From: Sphingomonadales bacterium
GTDB taxonomy: Bacteria; Pseudomonadota; Alphaproteobacteria; Sphingomonadales; Sphingomonadaceae
NCBI GenBank assembly: GCA_027489695.1
Contig: JAIXZK010000022.1
Location: forward strand, 1 to 34,872
Reading direction: 5' to 3'
Length of the DNA: 34,872 nucleotides
Of the stretch, positions 26,505 through 34,587 are shown piece after piece. Every line of letters starts with the position of its first letter. Position 1 is the first letter of the stretch. The notes below the pieces were generated by a model that was not told the origin of the DNA, searched no databases, and was given only the letters and a program-made list of their open reading frames with translations. A program made the position numbers and the translations under genes.

Positions 26505-27248
26505 TCAGCCGTCGCGGTGCCGCCATCCGGTCAGCAGCAGCCAGAGCGTCAGGCCGAGGAAACCGGCGATCGTGGCGGACGTGAACGCCGGCACGGCGGC
26601 ACCGAGCGCCAGCGCCGGGCCTTCCAGGGAGCCGACCAACAAGGCGCCGGCCGTGGTCAGCCCGATGCCCGCCTGCAGCGGCCTGGCTTCGTCATGCTGG
26701 AGCAGGGCCAATTGGCCGACGAACAGCGCAAGCAGGATCTGGCCGAGATGCTCGCCGATGGCCACCCCGCCCCAGAGGTTGAGCACCTCATGGACGAGGG
26801 TCGCGGCGCGCCCGGCCAATGGATCGGCATCGGCCGCGAGCCGGGCCTGCGCGAGCATCGGCACCGCAAAAACCCAGCGCAACAGCCCGATTGCCTGGAC
26901 GAGGCCGCTGAGAGCGCCGGCAATGGCGGCGCCGATCGCCAGCGCCGGCCGCGTGGCGAGCCGCCGCGGCGTGATCGCCAACGCGATGGCAATCGGTATG
27001 AGCGCGATCGCGGCAACGGCAAAGCCGTACCAGGTGGCGATCAGCGCCGGGCCGCCGGCGGCGAACAGCGCCAGCGCTTCGCTCGCGGGGCGGCGCAGCA
27101 CGCCAGGATAATCGAAGTTCATCGTGAGCAGCGCATAGGGAATGTTGAACCCGATACCGATCGCGATTGCGGCAAAGCCGGGGCCGGTCAACCGGTGAGG
27201 CCGGGCGGAAACGTCGGTTGGGAAGGCGGGAAGCACATTCATGAGCAT
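26505..27248 (-). CDS. Multi-TM protein, DUF4386-like
   Basis: MLMNVLPAFPTD...TGPGFAAIAIGIGFNIPYALL...QAIGLLRWVFAVPMLAQA; several hydrophobic segments. Start could be 27242 or 27248. Confidence 0.75.
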   Translation of the reverse strand: MLMNVLPAFPTDVSARPHRLTGPGFAAIAIGIGFNIPYALLTMNFDYPGVLRRPASEALALFAAGGPALIATWYGFAVAAIALIPIAIALAITPRRLATRPALAIGAAIAGALSGLVQAIGLLRWVFAVPMLAQARLAADADPLAGRAATLVHEVLNLWGGVAIGEHLGQILLALFVGQLALLQHDEARPLQAGIGLTTAGALLVGSLEGPALALGAAVPAFTSATIAGFLGLTLWLLLTGWRHRDG

Positions 27249-27266
27249 GTCTCCATTCGGTGACAT
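27247..27266. promoter_or_regulatory. Inverted-repeat operator A
   Basis: ATGTCTCC-ATTC-GGTGACAT, 7/8 arm complementarity; overlaps the DUF4386-like start codon. Confidence 0.55.
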
Positions 27267-27303
27267 CGCTGTTAACGCGCGCCGCAACGATCTGCAAGCC
27301 CAA

Positions 27304-27323
27304 ATATCACCAGTTGGTGACAT
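27304..27323. promoter_or_regulatory. Inverted-repeat operator B
   Basis: ATATCACC-AGTT-GGTGACAT, 7/8 arm complementarity; same consensus and spacer as operator A. Confidence 0.55.
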
Positions 27324-27549
27324 TTTGTCTCGACAGTCGCGGGGACGGATTTTATGGTTCGAAATCAATCGGCATCGGGGCGGACATGGGACGACAAGCC
27401 AAGATCGGCAGACCTAGGCGGCGGGCAGGGCAGGGCGGCGGCGGATGCCGCGCGTCCCGCCGCGATTGTGCCGGCGCTTTGCCGCAGGTGGCGGCTCGTA
27501 ACCTGGCCGTACCTGCCGTCCGGCGTCGGGTCGCAGGACGCCCTCTGCC

Positions 27550-28176
27550 ATGAACGACACCCTGACGCCCGACCCGCGCCCGCGCGATCGTGCGCGCACC
27601 GAGGCGGCCCTGGTCGCCGCGGCGCGCGACCTGCTGGCCGAAAGCGGCTTCCAGAATTTCGGGATCAATGCCGTCGCGCGTCGAGCGGGATGCGACAAGC
27701 AATTGATCTATCGCTATTTCGGCGGCCTCGACGGGTTGATCGATGCCATCGGCGGCGAACTTGCCGATTGGATCGTCGATCGCCTGGCCACCGATGCCGC
27801 CCCGCCCGCCAGCTATCGCCAGCTCGCCGAACGGCTGATTTTCGGCTTTATGGCGGCGCTGCGTGCCGACATGCTGGTCCAGAAGATCATGACCTGGGAA
27901 ATCGCCGATCCGTCGCCGATGGTGATGAGGCTGGCGCAGGCCCGCAGCAAGGCGCTGACCGGCTGGATGTTGCGCCAGCGCGGCGATCTCGCGCCGCCGG
28001 ATGGTTGCGACGCCGCCGTTGTGAATGCCGCGCTGATCGCCGCCGTGCAGATGATGGTGCTTTCGGCCAGCGCCAGCGGCGCCTTCGCGGGCATGCCGCT
28101 GCGCGCCGACGCGGATTGGCAGCGCCTCGCCGCCGCGCTCGGCACGATGCTCGACGCCGTCTACGGACCCGGCTGA
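27550..28176 (+). CDS. TetR/AcrR family transcriptional regulator
   Basis: ARTEAALVAAARDLLAESGFQNFGINAVARRAGCDKQLIYRYFGGLDGLIDAIGG TetR HTH. Confidence 0.94.
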   Translation: MNDTLTPDPRPRDRARTEAALVAAARDLLAESGFQNFGINAVARRAGCDKQLIYRYFGGLDGLIDAIGGELADWIVDRLATDAAPPASYRQLAERLIFGFMAALRADMLVQKIMTWEIADPSPMVMRLAQARSKALTGWMLRQRGDLAPPDGCDAAVVNAALIAAVQMMVLSASASGAFAGMPLRADADWQRLAAALGTMLDAVYGPG

Positions 28177-28213
28177 TCGCGACCCGCGATTCTCGCGCCG
28201 GGCGGCAGCCGTT

Positions 28214-28765
28214 TCAGCGCGACGGTGCTGGCCGGCGCCCCAACAGCGTCGGCAGCACCGCGGCGGCCAGCCGGGGCAGGGCATCGGCTTCGGCGGCGAT
28301 GGCATCGCCGGCGATCGAGGCCGCGGCGGCGCAGAAGCGCGGCGACCCGGCGATGCTGCCATAATGATTGTAGATGCGGGTCATTTCACTGTCCTGCACC
28401 CGCTGCCAGGCGGCGCCATGCTGCCGGCGATAGCGATCCTGTTCGGCGGCATAGGCAATGGCCAGCGCGGCGCGGTGGTGGCGCAGTAGCTGGTTGTAGC
28501 GCGGCACCAATTGCGTATCGCCGGCCAGCCGGCAGCTCAATGCCGCGGCGTTCAGCACCGTGCGCAGCCGCCACACCGGCGCCATCGCCGGCACCGGTTC
28601 GGGCGCCGCGGGTGTCGCTGCCTCGCCCGGCCCGGGCGGTGGCGGTGCCGCCGGCACGCTAGGCGCGGCGCTGCCGACGCCAAGGCCACGCTGTGCCACC
28701 GGCGCGGCGCATGACGCCAGCAGCAGCAATGTCGCTGTTCCGATGAATGCAACGATCCGGGTCAT
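28214..28765 (-). CDS. Hypothetical lipoprotein, proline/alanine-rich N-terminus
   Basis: MTRIVAFIGTATLLLLASCAAP lipobox; rest unrecognised. Confidence 0.65.
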   Translation of the reverse strand: MTRIVAFIGTATLLLLASCAAPVAQRGLGVGSAAPSVPAAPPPPGPGEAATPAAPEPVPAMAPVWRLRTVLNAAALSCRLAGDTQLVPRYNQLLRHHRAALAIAYAAEQDRYRRQHGAAWQRVQDSEMTRIYNHYGSIAGSPRFCAAAASIAGDAIAAEADALPRLAAAVLPTLLGRRPAPSR

Positions 28766-28958
28766 ATGTCCCTCCTCCCGGCAAAAGCTGCATCGCGCGC
28801 CCTGCATGCGGAATGAACACCGGTGCCGTCGGCGAGGACAAACAAATTGAATCAATCTGCGGTTCTGGCACGCCGATGCGCATCCAGACTGGGGCGGCAG
28901 CGGCAAGCGCACGTCAGTTGCACTGGATCGACGGCGCGGACGCAGCAGTCACCCTTGC

Positions 28959-29528
28959 TCACTCGGGTGGGTAAACGAGGTACGCCCACAGGTCCCGGAA
29001 CAGTTTCTGCACGGCCCGATCCGTCTTGAAATCATGGGCCGCCGGCGACGGCCGCTTGCCGAACGGGCCAAACAGCACCGGCGGAATCTCGAATGGCGGG
29101 ACATGATCGGGGAATTTGCTGCGATACGTGCGGATATTGCTGATCTCATGGGACATATGTTCAAATGTCGGGCACCAGGAGCAGGAGTATCGCCCGGCAG
29201 CGGCATGGATCAAGATCTGCCGAAGCAGCGCTTCATCCTCCCAGCGCGGCTCGCCCTCCCATCGGCTGCACATCTCTGGGTGCGACAGTTCGGACGGATT
29301 GCCGAGCCAGAAGATGTTTGCGGCGACGGCAAGATCGCACTGCGGCTGATCGATCATCCAGTGCATCACCCTCACCGAATCCACCCAGTTGAAACACTCG
29401 GAGGCGACGACCCACACCTCCTGCGGCTGGGTGCGGAGCCAGTCGATCATGGCGATTTCCCGCCACGCCTCTCGATGGTCGATCCGGACCGGATGGTAGG
29501 GCGAGATGGGTTGTTCGGGACCGTTCAT
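28959..29528 (-). CDS. DUF4274-like protein, copy 1
   Basis: WLRTQPQEVWVVASECFNWVDSVRVMHWMIDQPQCDLAVAANIFWLGNP matches DUF4274 as I recall it; paralogous to the next gene. Confidence 0.75.
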   Translation of the reverse strand: MNGPEQPISPYHPVRIDHREAWREIAMIDWLRTQPQEVWVVASECFNWVDSVRVMHWMIDQPQCDLAVAANIFWLGNPSELSHPEMCSRWEGEPRWEDEALLRQILIHAAAGRYSCSWCPTFEHMSHEISNIRTYRSKFPDHVPPFEIPPVLFGPFGKRPSPAAHDFKTDRAVQKLFRDLWAYLVYPPE

Positions 29529-29574
29529 ATTCGTGCTGTGTCACGTCGGTTGCGGCGCCTGGCAAGCGAGGTTA

Positions 29575-29625
29575 GCCGGCAGGGGCGGGACCGTGAAGCG
29601 GGACAACACATCCCGCCCTGCCGGC
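29575..29625. terminator. Stem-loop between the two DUF4274-like genes
   Basis: GCCGGCAGGGGCGGGA (29575-29590) / TCCCGCCCTGCCGGC (29611-29625), one bulged G. Confidence 0.6.
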
Positions 29626-29627
29626 AA

Positions 29628-30161
29628 TCAGCCGAAATCGGTACCGAGCGCGGAAAACAGCGCACGCACGGCCGGGTCGGTTCGAAATGCCAAGGCCCCG
29701 GCCGTTGGCGAGGCGCCAAATGGGCCGAGCAGCGCCGGTGCCACCGTAAAGGGCAGGACATGGTCGGGATAGGCATGGCGCAATCGCCCGAACTGCCGCA
29801 TTTCGAAGGCAACATCCTCGCTGCACGGTGCCAGCCGGCAGTCGCGATACTGGCCGGCGGCGGCGTTGCGCGCGATGGCGCGCACCAGATCATGGTTTTC
29901 GTCGCCGTCATCGTCGCGCCAGGTGTCGCGCGGATCCGCGACCTCGGACGGGTTGCCCAGCCAGAAGATCTGCGCCGCGACGCCAAGGTCGCACTGCGGC
30001 TGCGCGATAACCCACTGCAGCAACGGCACTGCAAAGCCCCAGTTGATGTCCGCGGTCGCCGCCAGCCACACGTTCTGGGACTGGCCACGCAGCCAGTCGG
30101 CCATCGCCAGCATTGCCGGGCCGTAGTGGCTGGCGGGATCGATGGGTGGATAGCGCGACAT
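29628..30161 (-). CDS. DUF4274-like protein, copy 2
   Basis: WLRGQSQNVWLAATADINWGFAVPLLQWVIAQPQCDLGVAAQIFWLGNPSEV, colinear with copy 1. Confidence 0.75.
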   Translation of the reverse strand: MSRYPPIDPASHYGPAMLAMADWLRGQSQNVWLAATADINWGFAVPLLQWVIAQPQCDLGVAAQIFWLGNPSEVADPRDTWRDDDGDENHDLVRAIARNAAAGQYRDCRLAPCSEDVAFEMRQFGRLRHAYPDHVLPFTVAPALLGPFGASPTAGALAFRTDPAVRALFSALGTDFG

Positions 30162-30177
30162 CAGCGGGTGCTTGGGG

Positions 30178-31701
30178 TCAGACCCTCTCCAGCGCCCGCT
30201 GCTTCGCAATCTTTTCCCGCCATACCAGCGGCCCGGTTGCGTGGACGCTCTCGCCCGTCGCATCGACCGCCACCGTCACCGGCATGTCGCGCACGGTGAA
30301 TTCGTAGATCGCCTCCATGCCCAGATCCTCGAACGCCAGCACCTTCGAAGCCTTGATCGCCTTGGAGACGAGATAGGCCGCACCGCCGACCGCCATCAGA
30401 TAGGCGGCCTTGTGCCGCGCGATGGCGTCGATGCCGGCGGGGCCGCGTTCGGCCTTGCCGACCATGGCGATCAGGCCGGTCTGCGCCAGCATGGCTTCGG
30501 TGAACTTGTCCATGCGGGTGGCGGTGGTCGGGCCGGCCGGGCCGACGACTTCATCGCGCACCGGATCGACCGGGCCGACATAATAGATGACTCGGTTGGT
30601 GAAATCGACGGGCAGCGCTTCGCCGCGCGCCAGCATGTCGGTCATTCGTTTGTGCGCGGCATCGCGGCCGGTGAGCATCTTGCCGTTCAGGAGCAGCCGG
30701 TCGCCGGGCTTCCAAGACGCGACGATTTCCGGCGTCAGCGTGTCGAGATCGACCGGAATCGCCTCCTTCGACGGCTTCCAGTCGACCTTGGGCCAATCGG
30801 CAAGCTTCGGCGGTTCGAGATAGGCCGGGCCCGAACCATCGAGGACGAAATGCGCATGACGGGTGGCGGCGCAATTGGGGATCATCGCGATCGGTTTCGA
30901 CGCCGCATGCGTCGGCGCGTCGAGGATCTTGACGTCAAGCACCGTCGCCAGCCCGCCCAGCCCCTGCGCGCCGATGCCGAGATCGTTGACCGCGTCGTGG
31001 AGCTCGATGCGCAGTTCCTCCAGCTTCGACGCCGGGCCGCGGGCCTTCAGTTCGGCCATGTCGATCGGCAGCATCAGCGATTCCTTCGCCAGCAGCATCG
31101 CCTTTTCGGCCGAGCCGCCGATGCCGATGCCCAGCATTCCCGGCGGGCACCAGCCGGCGCCCATCTTCGGTACCATCTCCAGCACCCAGTCGCGGATCGA
31201 ATCCGACGGGTTGAGCATGGCGAACTTGGTCTTGTTCTCGGAGCCGCCGCCCTTGGCCGCCACCGTGATGTCGATGGTATCGCCCGGCACGAGCTCGACA
31301 TGGGTGACCGCCGGCGTGTTGTCGCGGGTGTTGGCGCGGCCGAACGCTGGGTCCGACACGATCGAAGCGCGCAGGCGATTCTCCGGGTGAAGATAGGCCC
31401 GGCGCACGCCCTCGTCGATCATCGCGGCCAGGCCCATCGTCGCGTCGGCGATGCGCACGTTCATGCCGACCTTCACAAAGGCAACGACGATGCCGGTATC
31501 CTGGCAGATCGGGCGGTGCCCTTCGGCGCACATGCGGCTGTTGGTCAGGATCTGGGCGATGGCGTCCTTGGCCGCCGGCCCCTGCTCCAGATCATAGGCA
31601 CGCCCCAGCGCCCGGATGTAATCCATCGGATGATAGTAGCTGATGAATTGCAGCGCGTCGGCGACCGAGTCGATGATGTCGGTCTGGCGGATCAGCGTCA
31701 T
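30178..31701 (-). CDS. Class I fumarate hydratase (Fe-S)
   Basis: CQDTGIVVAFVKVG, GGGSENKTKFAMLNPSDS, GIGIGGSAEKAMLLAKESL, GPTTATRMDKFTEAML. Confidence 0.96.
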   Translation of the reverse strand: MTLIRQTDIIDSVADALQFISYYHPMDYIRALGRAYDLEQGPAAKDAIAQILTNSRMCAEGHRPICQDTGIVVAFVKVGMNVRIADATMGLAAMIDEGVRRAYLHPENRLRASIVSDPAFGRANTRDNTPAVTHVELVPGDTIDITVAAKGGGSENKTKFAMLNPSDSIRDWVLEMVPKMGAGWCPPGMLGIGIGGSAEKAMLLAKESLMLPIDMAELKARGPASKLEELRIELHDAVNDLGIGAQGLGGLATVLDVKILDAPTHAASKPIAMIPNCAATRHAHFVLDGSGPAYLEPPKLADWPKVDWKPSKEAIPVDLDTLTPEIVASWKPGDRLLLNGKMLTGRDAAHKRMTDMLARGEALPVDFTNRVIYYVGPVDPVRDEVVGPAGPTTATRMDKFTEAMLAQTGLIAMVGKAERGPAGIDAIARHKAAYLMAVGGAAYLVSKAIKASKVLAFEDLGMEAIYEFTVRDMPVTVAVDATGESVHATGPLVWREKIAKQRALERV

Positions 31702-31887
31702 TCTGGTGCCCCGAAAAAAGCGTCTGCGCGCCCATAGCGGATGCCGGCGCGGAAGCAAAAGCCGGCCGGCACCGGAACGACGTCCGGGGCAGCCCATCGC
31801 CGCTCCCGCCAAGATATTGACCTTGTTGGCAAGCCCTGAAATCCCCCGCCGCGACAGAAAAGTCGCTTGCGTCCGCCGCCGGGATAG

Positions 31888-31934
31888 GCACAATCTATAG
31901 CCCGAGGACGAAGCCATGGCACAACAGTTTGTGG
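31888..31934 (+). promoter_or_regulatory. Candidate tandem NrdR boxes upstream of nrdA
   Basis: GCACAATCTATAGCCC (31888-31903) and GCACAACAGTTTGTGG (31919-31934), each 11/16 to ACACWATATATWGTGT, 15-bp gap. Confidence 0.5.
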
Positions 31935-32108
31935 CTTCGGACGAAGGGAGGGCAGGCCGCCGATCGATCATCGGCTGTGGATTGCGGGGATAATTCACGT
32001 CGCTGGCAACTTGGTGCGTGATCCCGGTTTGTTCTCATTCTATTCTGTCAGGCCCGACTCGGCAACGAGACCAGAAGGTGGGGGCTGACGTCAGGGGTCG
32101 GGAGTGAA

Positions 32109-34037
32109 TTGGTGAACGATTTTCAGGCAGGTGGCAGCATGGGCGAGACGGCGGTTCTCGAAGCGATGGAAAGCCTTGCCAGCGGCATGGCGGCAACACC
32201 CGCGCCGGCCCCCGCGGCGCGGCGTGCTTCCAACGAAGTGATGCCTTGGAAATTCCCGGTCACCGTCGATCGCAGCCGCGACGCGCTGCTCACCGACTTC
32301 GGCAAGGAAACATTGGACGATCGCTATCTCCTGCCCGGCGAAAGCTATCAGGACCTGTTCGCCCGCGTCGCCGCTGCCTATGCCGATGACGCGCCGCACG
32401 CCCAGCGCCTCTATGACCATATCTCGCGCCTGTGGTTCATGCCGGCGACTCCCGTCCTGTCGAACGGCGGCACCGGCCGCGGCCTGCCGATCTCCTGCTA
32501 CCTCAACTCGGTCAGCGACAGCCTCGAAGGCATCGTCGGCACCTGGAACGAGAATGTCTGGCTGGCGTCGCGCGGCGGCGGCATCGGCACCTATTGGGGC
32601 CGGGTGCGCGGCATCGGCGAGCCGGTCGGCCTCAACGGCAAGACCAGCGGCATCATCCCCTTCGTCCGCGTCATGGATTCGCACACCCTGGACATCAGCC
32701 AGGGTTCGCTGCGCCGCGGCTCGGCCGCCTGCTACCTCGACATCTCGCACCCGGAGATCGAGGAGTTCCTCGAAATCCGCAAGCCGTCCGGCGATTTCAA
32801 CCGCAAGGCGCTGAACCTCCACCATGGCGTGCTGGTCACCGACGCCTTCATGGCCGCCGTGCGCGACGGCACGACCTTCGACCTCGTCAGCCCCAAGACC
32901 GGCGAACGCCGCGGCCAGGTCGATGCCCGCGCCCTGTTCACCAAGCTCGTCGAGACGCGCCTCGCCACCGGCGAGCCCTATATCGTCTTCATCGATCATG
33001 TGAACGACACCATGCCCAAGCACCAGCGCGACCTGGGGCTGAAGGTCTCGACCTCGAATCTCTGCTCCGAAATCACCCTGCCGACCGGCCCCGATCACCA
33101 CGGCGTCGATCGCACCGCGGTGTGCTGCCTGTCGTCCTTGAACCTCGAAACCTGGGACCAGTGGCACGGCGAGCCGCAGTTCATCGAGGATTGCATGCGC
33201 TTCCTCGACAATGTCCTGCAGGATTACATTGATCGCGCCGAGCCCGAGATGGAGCGCGCCCGCTATGCCGCGATGCGCGAACGCTCGGTCGGCCTTGGCG
33301 TCATGGGGCTGCACAGCTTCTTCCAGGCGCGCGGGATTGCCTTCGAAGGCGCCATGGCGAAGTCGTGGAACCTCAAGATCTTCAAGCACATCCGCTCGGG
33401 CGTCGACCAGGCGTCGATGGCCCTCGCCGTCGAGCGCGGGCCGTGCCCCGATGCCGCCGACATGGGCGTCATGGAGCGCTTCTCCTGCAAGATGGCGATC
33501 GCGCCGACCGCCAGCATCAGCATCATCGCCGGCGGCACCTCGGCCTGTGTCGAGCCGATCCCCGCCAACGTCTATACCCACAAGACGCTGTCGGGCAGCT
33601 TCGTCGTCCGCAATCCCTATCTCGAGCGGCTGCTGATCGAAAAGGCCAAGAACAGCGAGACGGTGTGGAGTTCGATCCTCGAAATGGGCGGCTCCGTCCA
33701 GCATCTGGATTTCCTCACCCCCGATGAAAAGGCAGTGTTCCGCACGGCGTTCGAAATCGATCAGCGCTGGCTGCTCGAACTCGCCGGCGATCGCACGCCC
33801 TATATCGATCAGGCCCAGTCGCTGAACCTGTTCATCCCGGCCGATGTCGAAAAATGGGATCTGCTGATGCTGCACTATCGCGCCTGGGAACTCGGCATCA
33901 AGTCGCTCTATTATCTGCGCTCCATGTCGATCCAGCGCGCCGGTTTCGCCGGCGGGGTCGAGGCGGACAACACGGTGGAGCGCCCGGTAATGCGCGCCGA
34001 AGCCAAGGATTATGACGAATGCCTTGCCTGTCAGTAG
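32109..34037 (+). CDS. nrdA: Ribonucleoside-diphosphate reductase alpha subunit (class I), no N-terminal ATP-cone
   Basis: FMPATPVLSNGGTGRGLPISCYLNSVSDSLEGI, NLCSEI, YYLRS, C-terminal redox DECLACQ. Start uncertain (TTG 32109, GTG 32112, ATG 32139). Confidence 0.93.
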   Translation: MVNDFQAGGSMGETAVLEAMESLASGMAATPAPAPAARRASNEVMPWKFPVTVDRSRDALLTDFGKETLDDRYLLPGESYQDLFARVAAAYADDAPHAQRLYDHISRLWFMPATPVLSNGGTGRGLPISCYLNSVSDSLEGIVGTWNENVWLASRGGGIGTYWGRVRGIGEPVGLNGKTSGIIPFVRVMDSHTLDISQGSLRRGSAACYLDISHPEIEEFLEIRKPSGDFNRKALNLHHGVLVTDAFMAAVRDGTTFDLVSPKTGERRGQVDARALFTKLVETRLATGEPYIVFIDHVNDTMPKHQRDLGLKVSTSNLCSEITLPTGPDHHGVDRTAVCCLSSLNLETWDQWHGEPQFIEDCMRFLDNVLQDYIDRAEPEMERARYAAMRERSVGLGVMGLHSFFQARGIAFEGAMAKSWNLKIFKHIRSGVDQASMALAVERGPCPDAADMGVMERFSCKMAIAPTASISIIAGGTSACVEPIPANVYTHKTLSGSFVVRNPYLERLLIEKAKNSETVWSSILEMGGSVQHLDFLTPDEKAVFRTAFEIDQRWLLELAGDRTPYIDQAQSLNLFIPADVEKWDLLMLHYRAWELGIKSLYYLRSMSIQRAGFAGGVEADNTVERPVMRAEAKDYDECLACQ

Positions 34038-34056
34038 GGCATGACCGCCGGGCCGG

Positions 34057-34113
34057 CTCGCCGACCCGCGGGACCCGCACGGCCCCGGCCGCGCGGGACG
34101 GCGAGGGGGCCGT
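34057..34113 (+). other. Overlapping stem-loops (potential pseudoknot or alternative hairpins) after nrdA
   Basis: Stem 1 CTCGCCGACCCGCG (34057-34070) / CGCGGGACGGCGAG (34092-34105), 1 mismatch. Stem 2 ACGGCCCC (34079-34086) / GGGGCCGT (34106-34113). The stems interleave. Confidence 0.45.
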
Positions 34114-34579
34114 GGGCGTGACTTCCACGACTTGCGCGCACGACCCCCTCCCAACCGTTTTTGAAGGGAAAAGAGCCTCCGGCGGCTGGGGCCTTGGGCC
34201 CCAGACCCCATCTCGTGGGCGTCTTGCCAAAACAAGATGGGGTCTGGGGCCTAAGGCCCCAGCCGCCGGAGGCCTCCTTCTTCTCCTCGCCGCCGCCGCC
34301 CCGGCCATCGTCGAACCCAAGCTGGTCAGCGTCACTTATCCCGCGCTGCAGCTGGCGGCGGGCGAGGCCGGTACGGCCCGGGTCCGCCTCACCATCGCCG
34401 CCGATGGTTCGGCGAAGGATTGCAAGGTCATAGCGAGCAGCGGTTTTGCGCGGCTCGATACTGCCGCCTGCCATGCGTTGCTGACGCGGGCGACCTTCAC
34501 CCCGGCCAGCCGCGATGGCGTGGCCGTCCCCTGGTATCTCGAAACCGCTGTCGGTTTCGGCCCCGAAGTCTCGAAGTAG
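34112..34579 (+). CDS. TonB C-terminal-domain-like small protein; start codon unclear
   Basis: LLLLLAAAAPAIVEPKLVSVTYPALQLAAGEAGTARVRLTIAADGSAKDCKVIASSGFARLDTAACHALLTRATFTPAS: TonB_C-like. The frame stays open upstream through a palindrome. GTG at 34112 is one possible start. Confidence 0.6.
   Translation: MGVTSTTCAHDPLPTVFEGKRASGGWGLGPQTPSRGRLAKTRWGLGPKAPAAGGLLLLLAAAAPAIVEPKLVSVTYPALQLAAGEAGTARVRLTIAADGSAKDCKVIASSGFARLDTAACHALLTRATFTPASRDGVAVPWYLETAVGFGPEVSK
34175..34273. repeat. Long palindromic element with 39-bp arms
   Basis: GCCTCCGGCGGCTGGGGCCTTGGGCCCCAGACCCCATCT (34175-34213) / AGATGGGGTCTGGGGCCTAAGGCCCCAGCCGCCGGAGGC (34235-34273), 1 mismatch, 21-bp loop. Confidence 0.9.
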
Positions 34580-34587
34580 GAACTGCC

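Noticed and set aside
27260-27553. 97-aa ORF upstream of the TetR gene
   Set aside because: No recognisable motif, spans the operator region, R/G/A-rich in the second half; TetR start at 27550 is well supported.
31916-31993. 25-codon ORF (MAQQFVASDEGRAGRRSIIGCGLRG) upstream of nrdA
   Set aside because: Overlaps the NrdR-like box, lacks a convincing RBS, and is too short to support without conservation or ribosome data.
32091-34235. 714-aa minus-strand ORF
   Set aside because: Antisense shadow of nrdA, which has clear RNR motifs.
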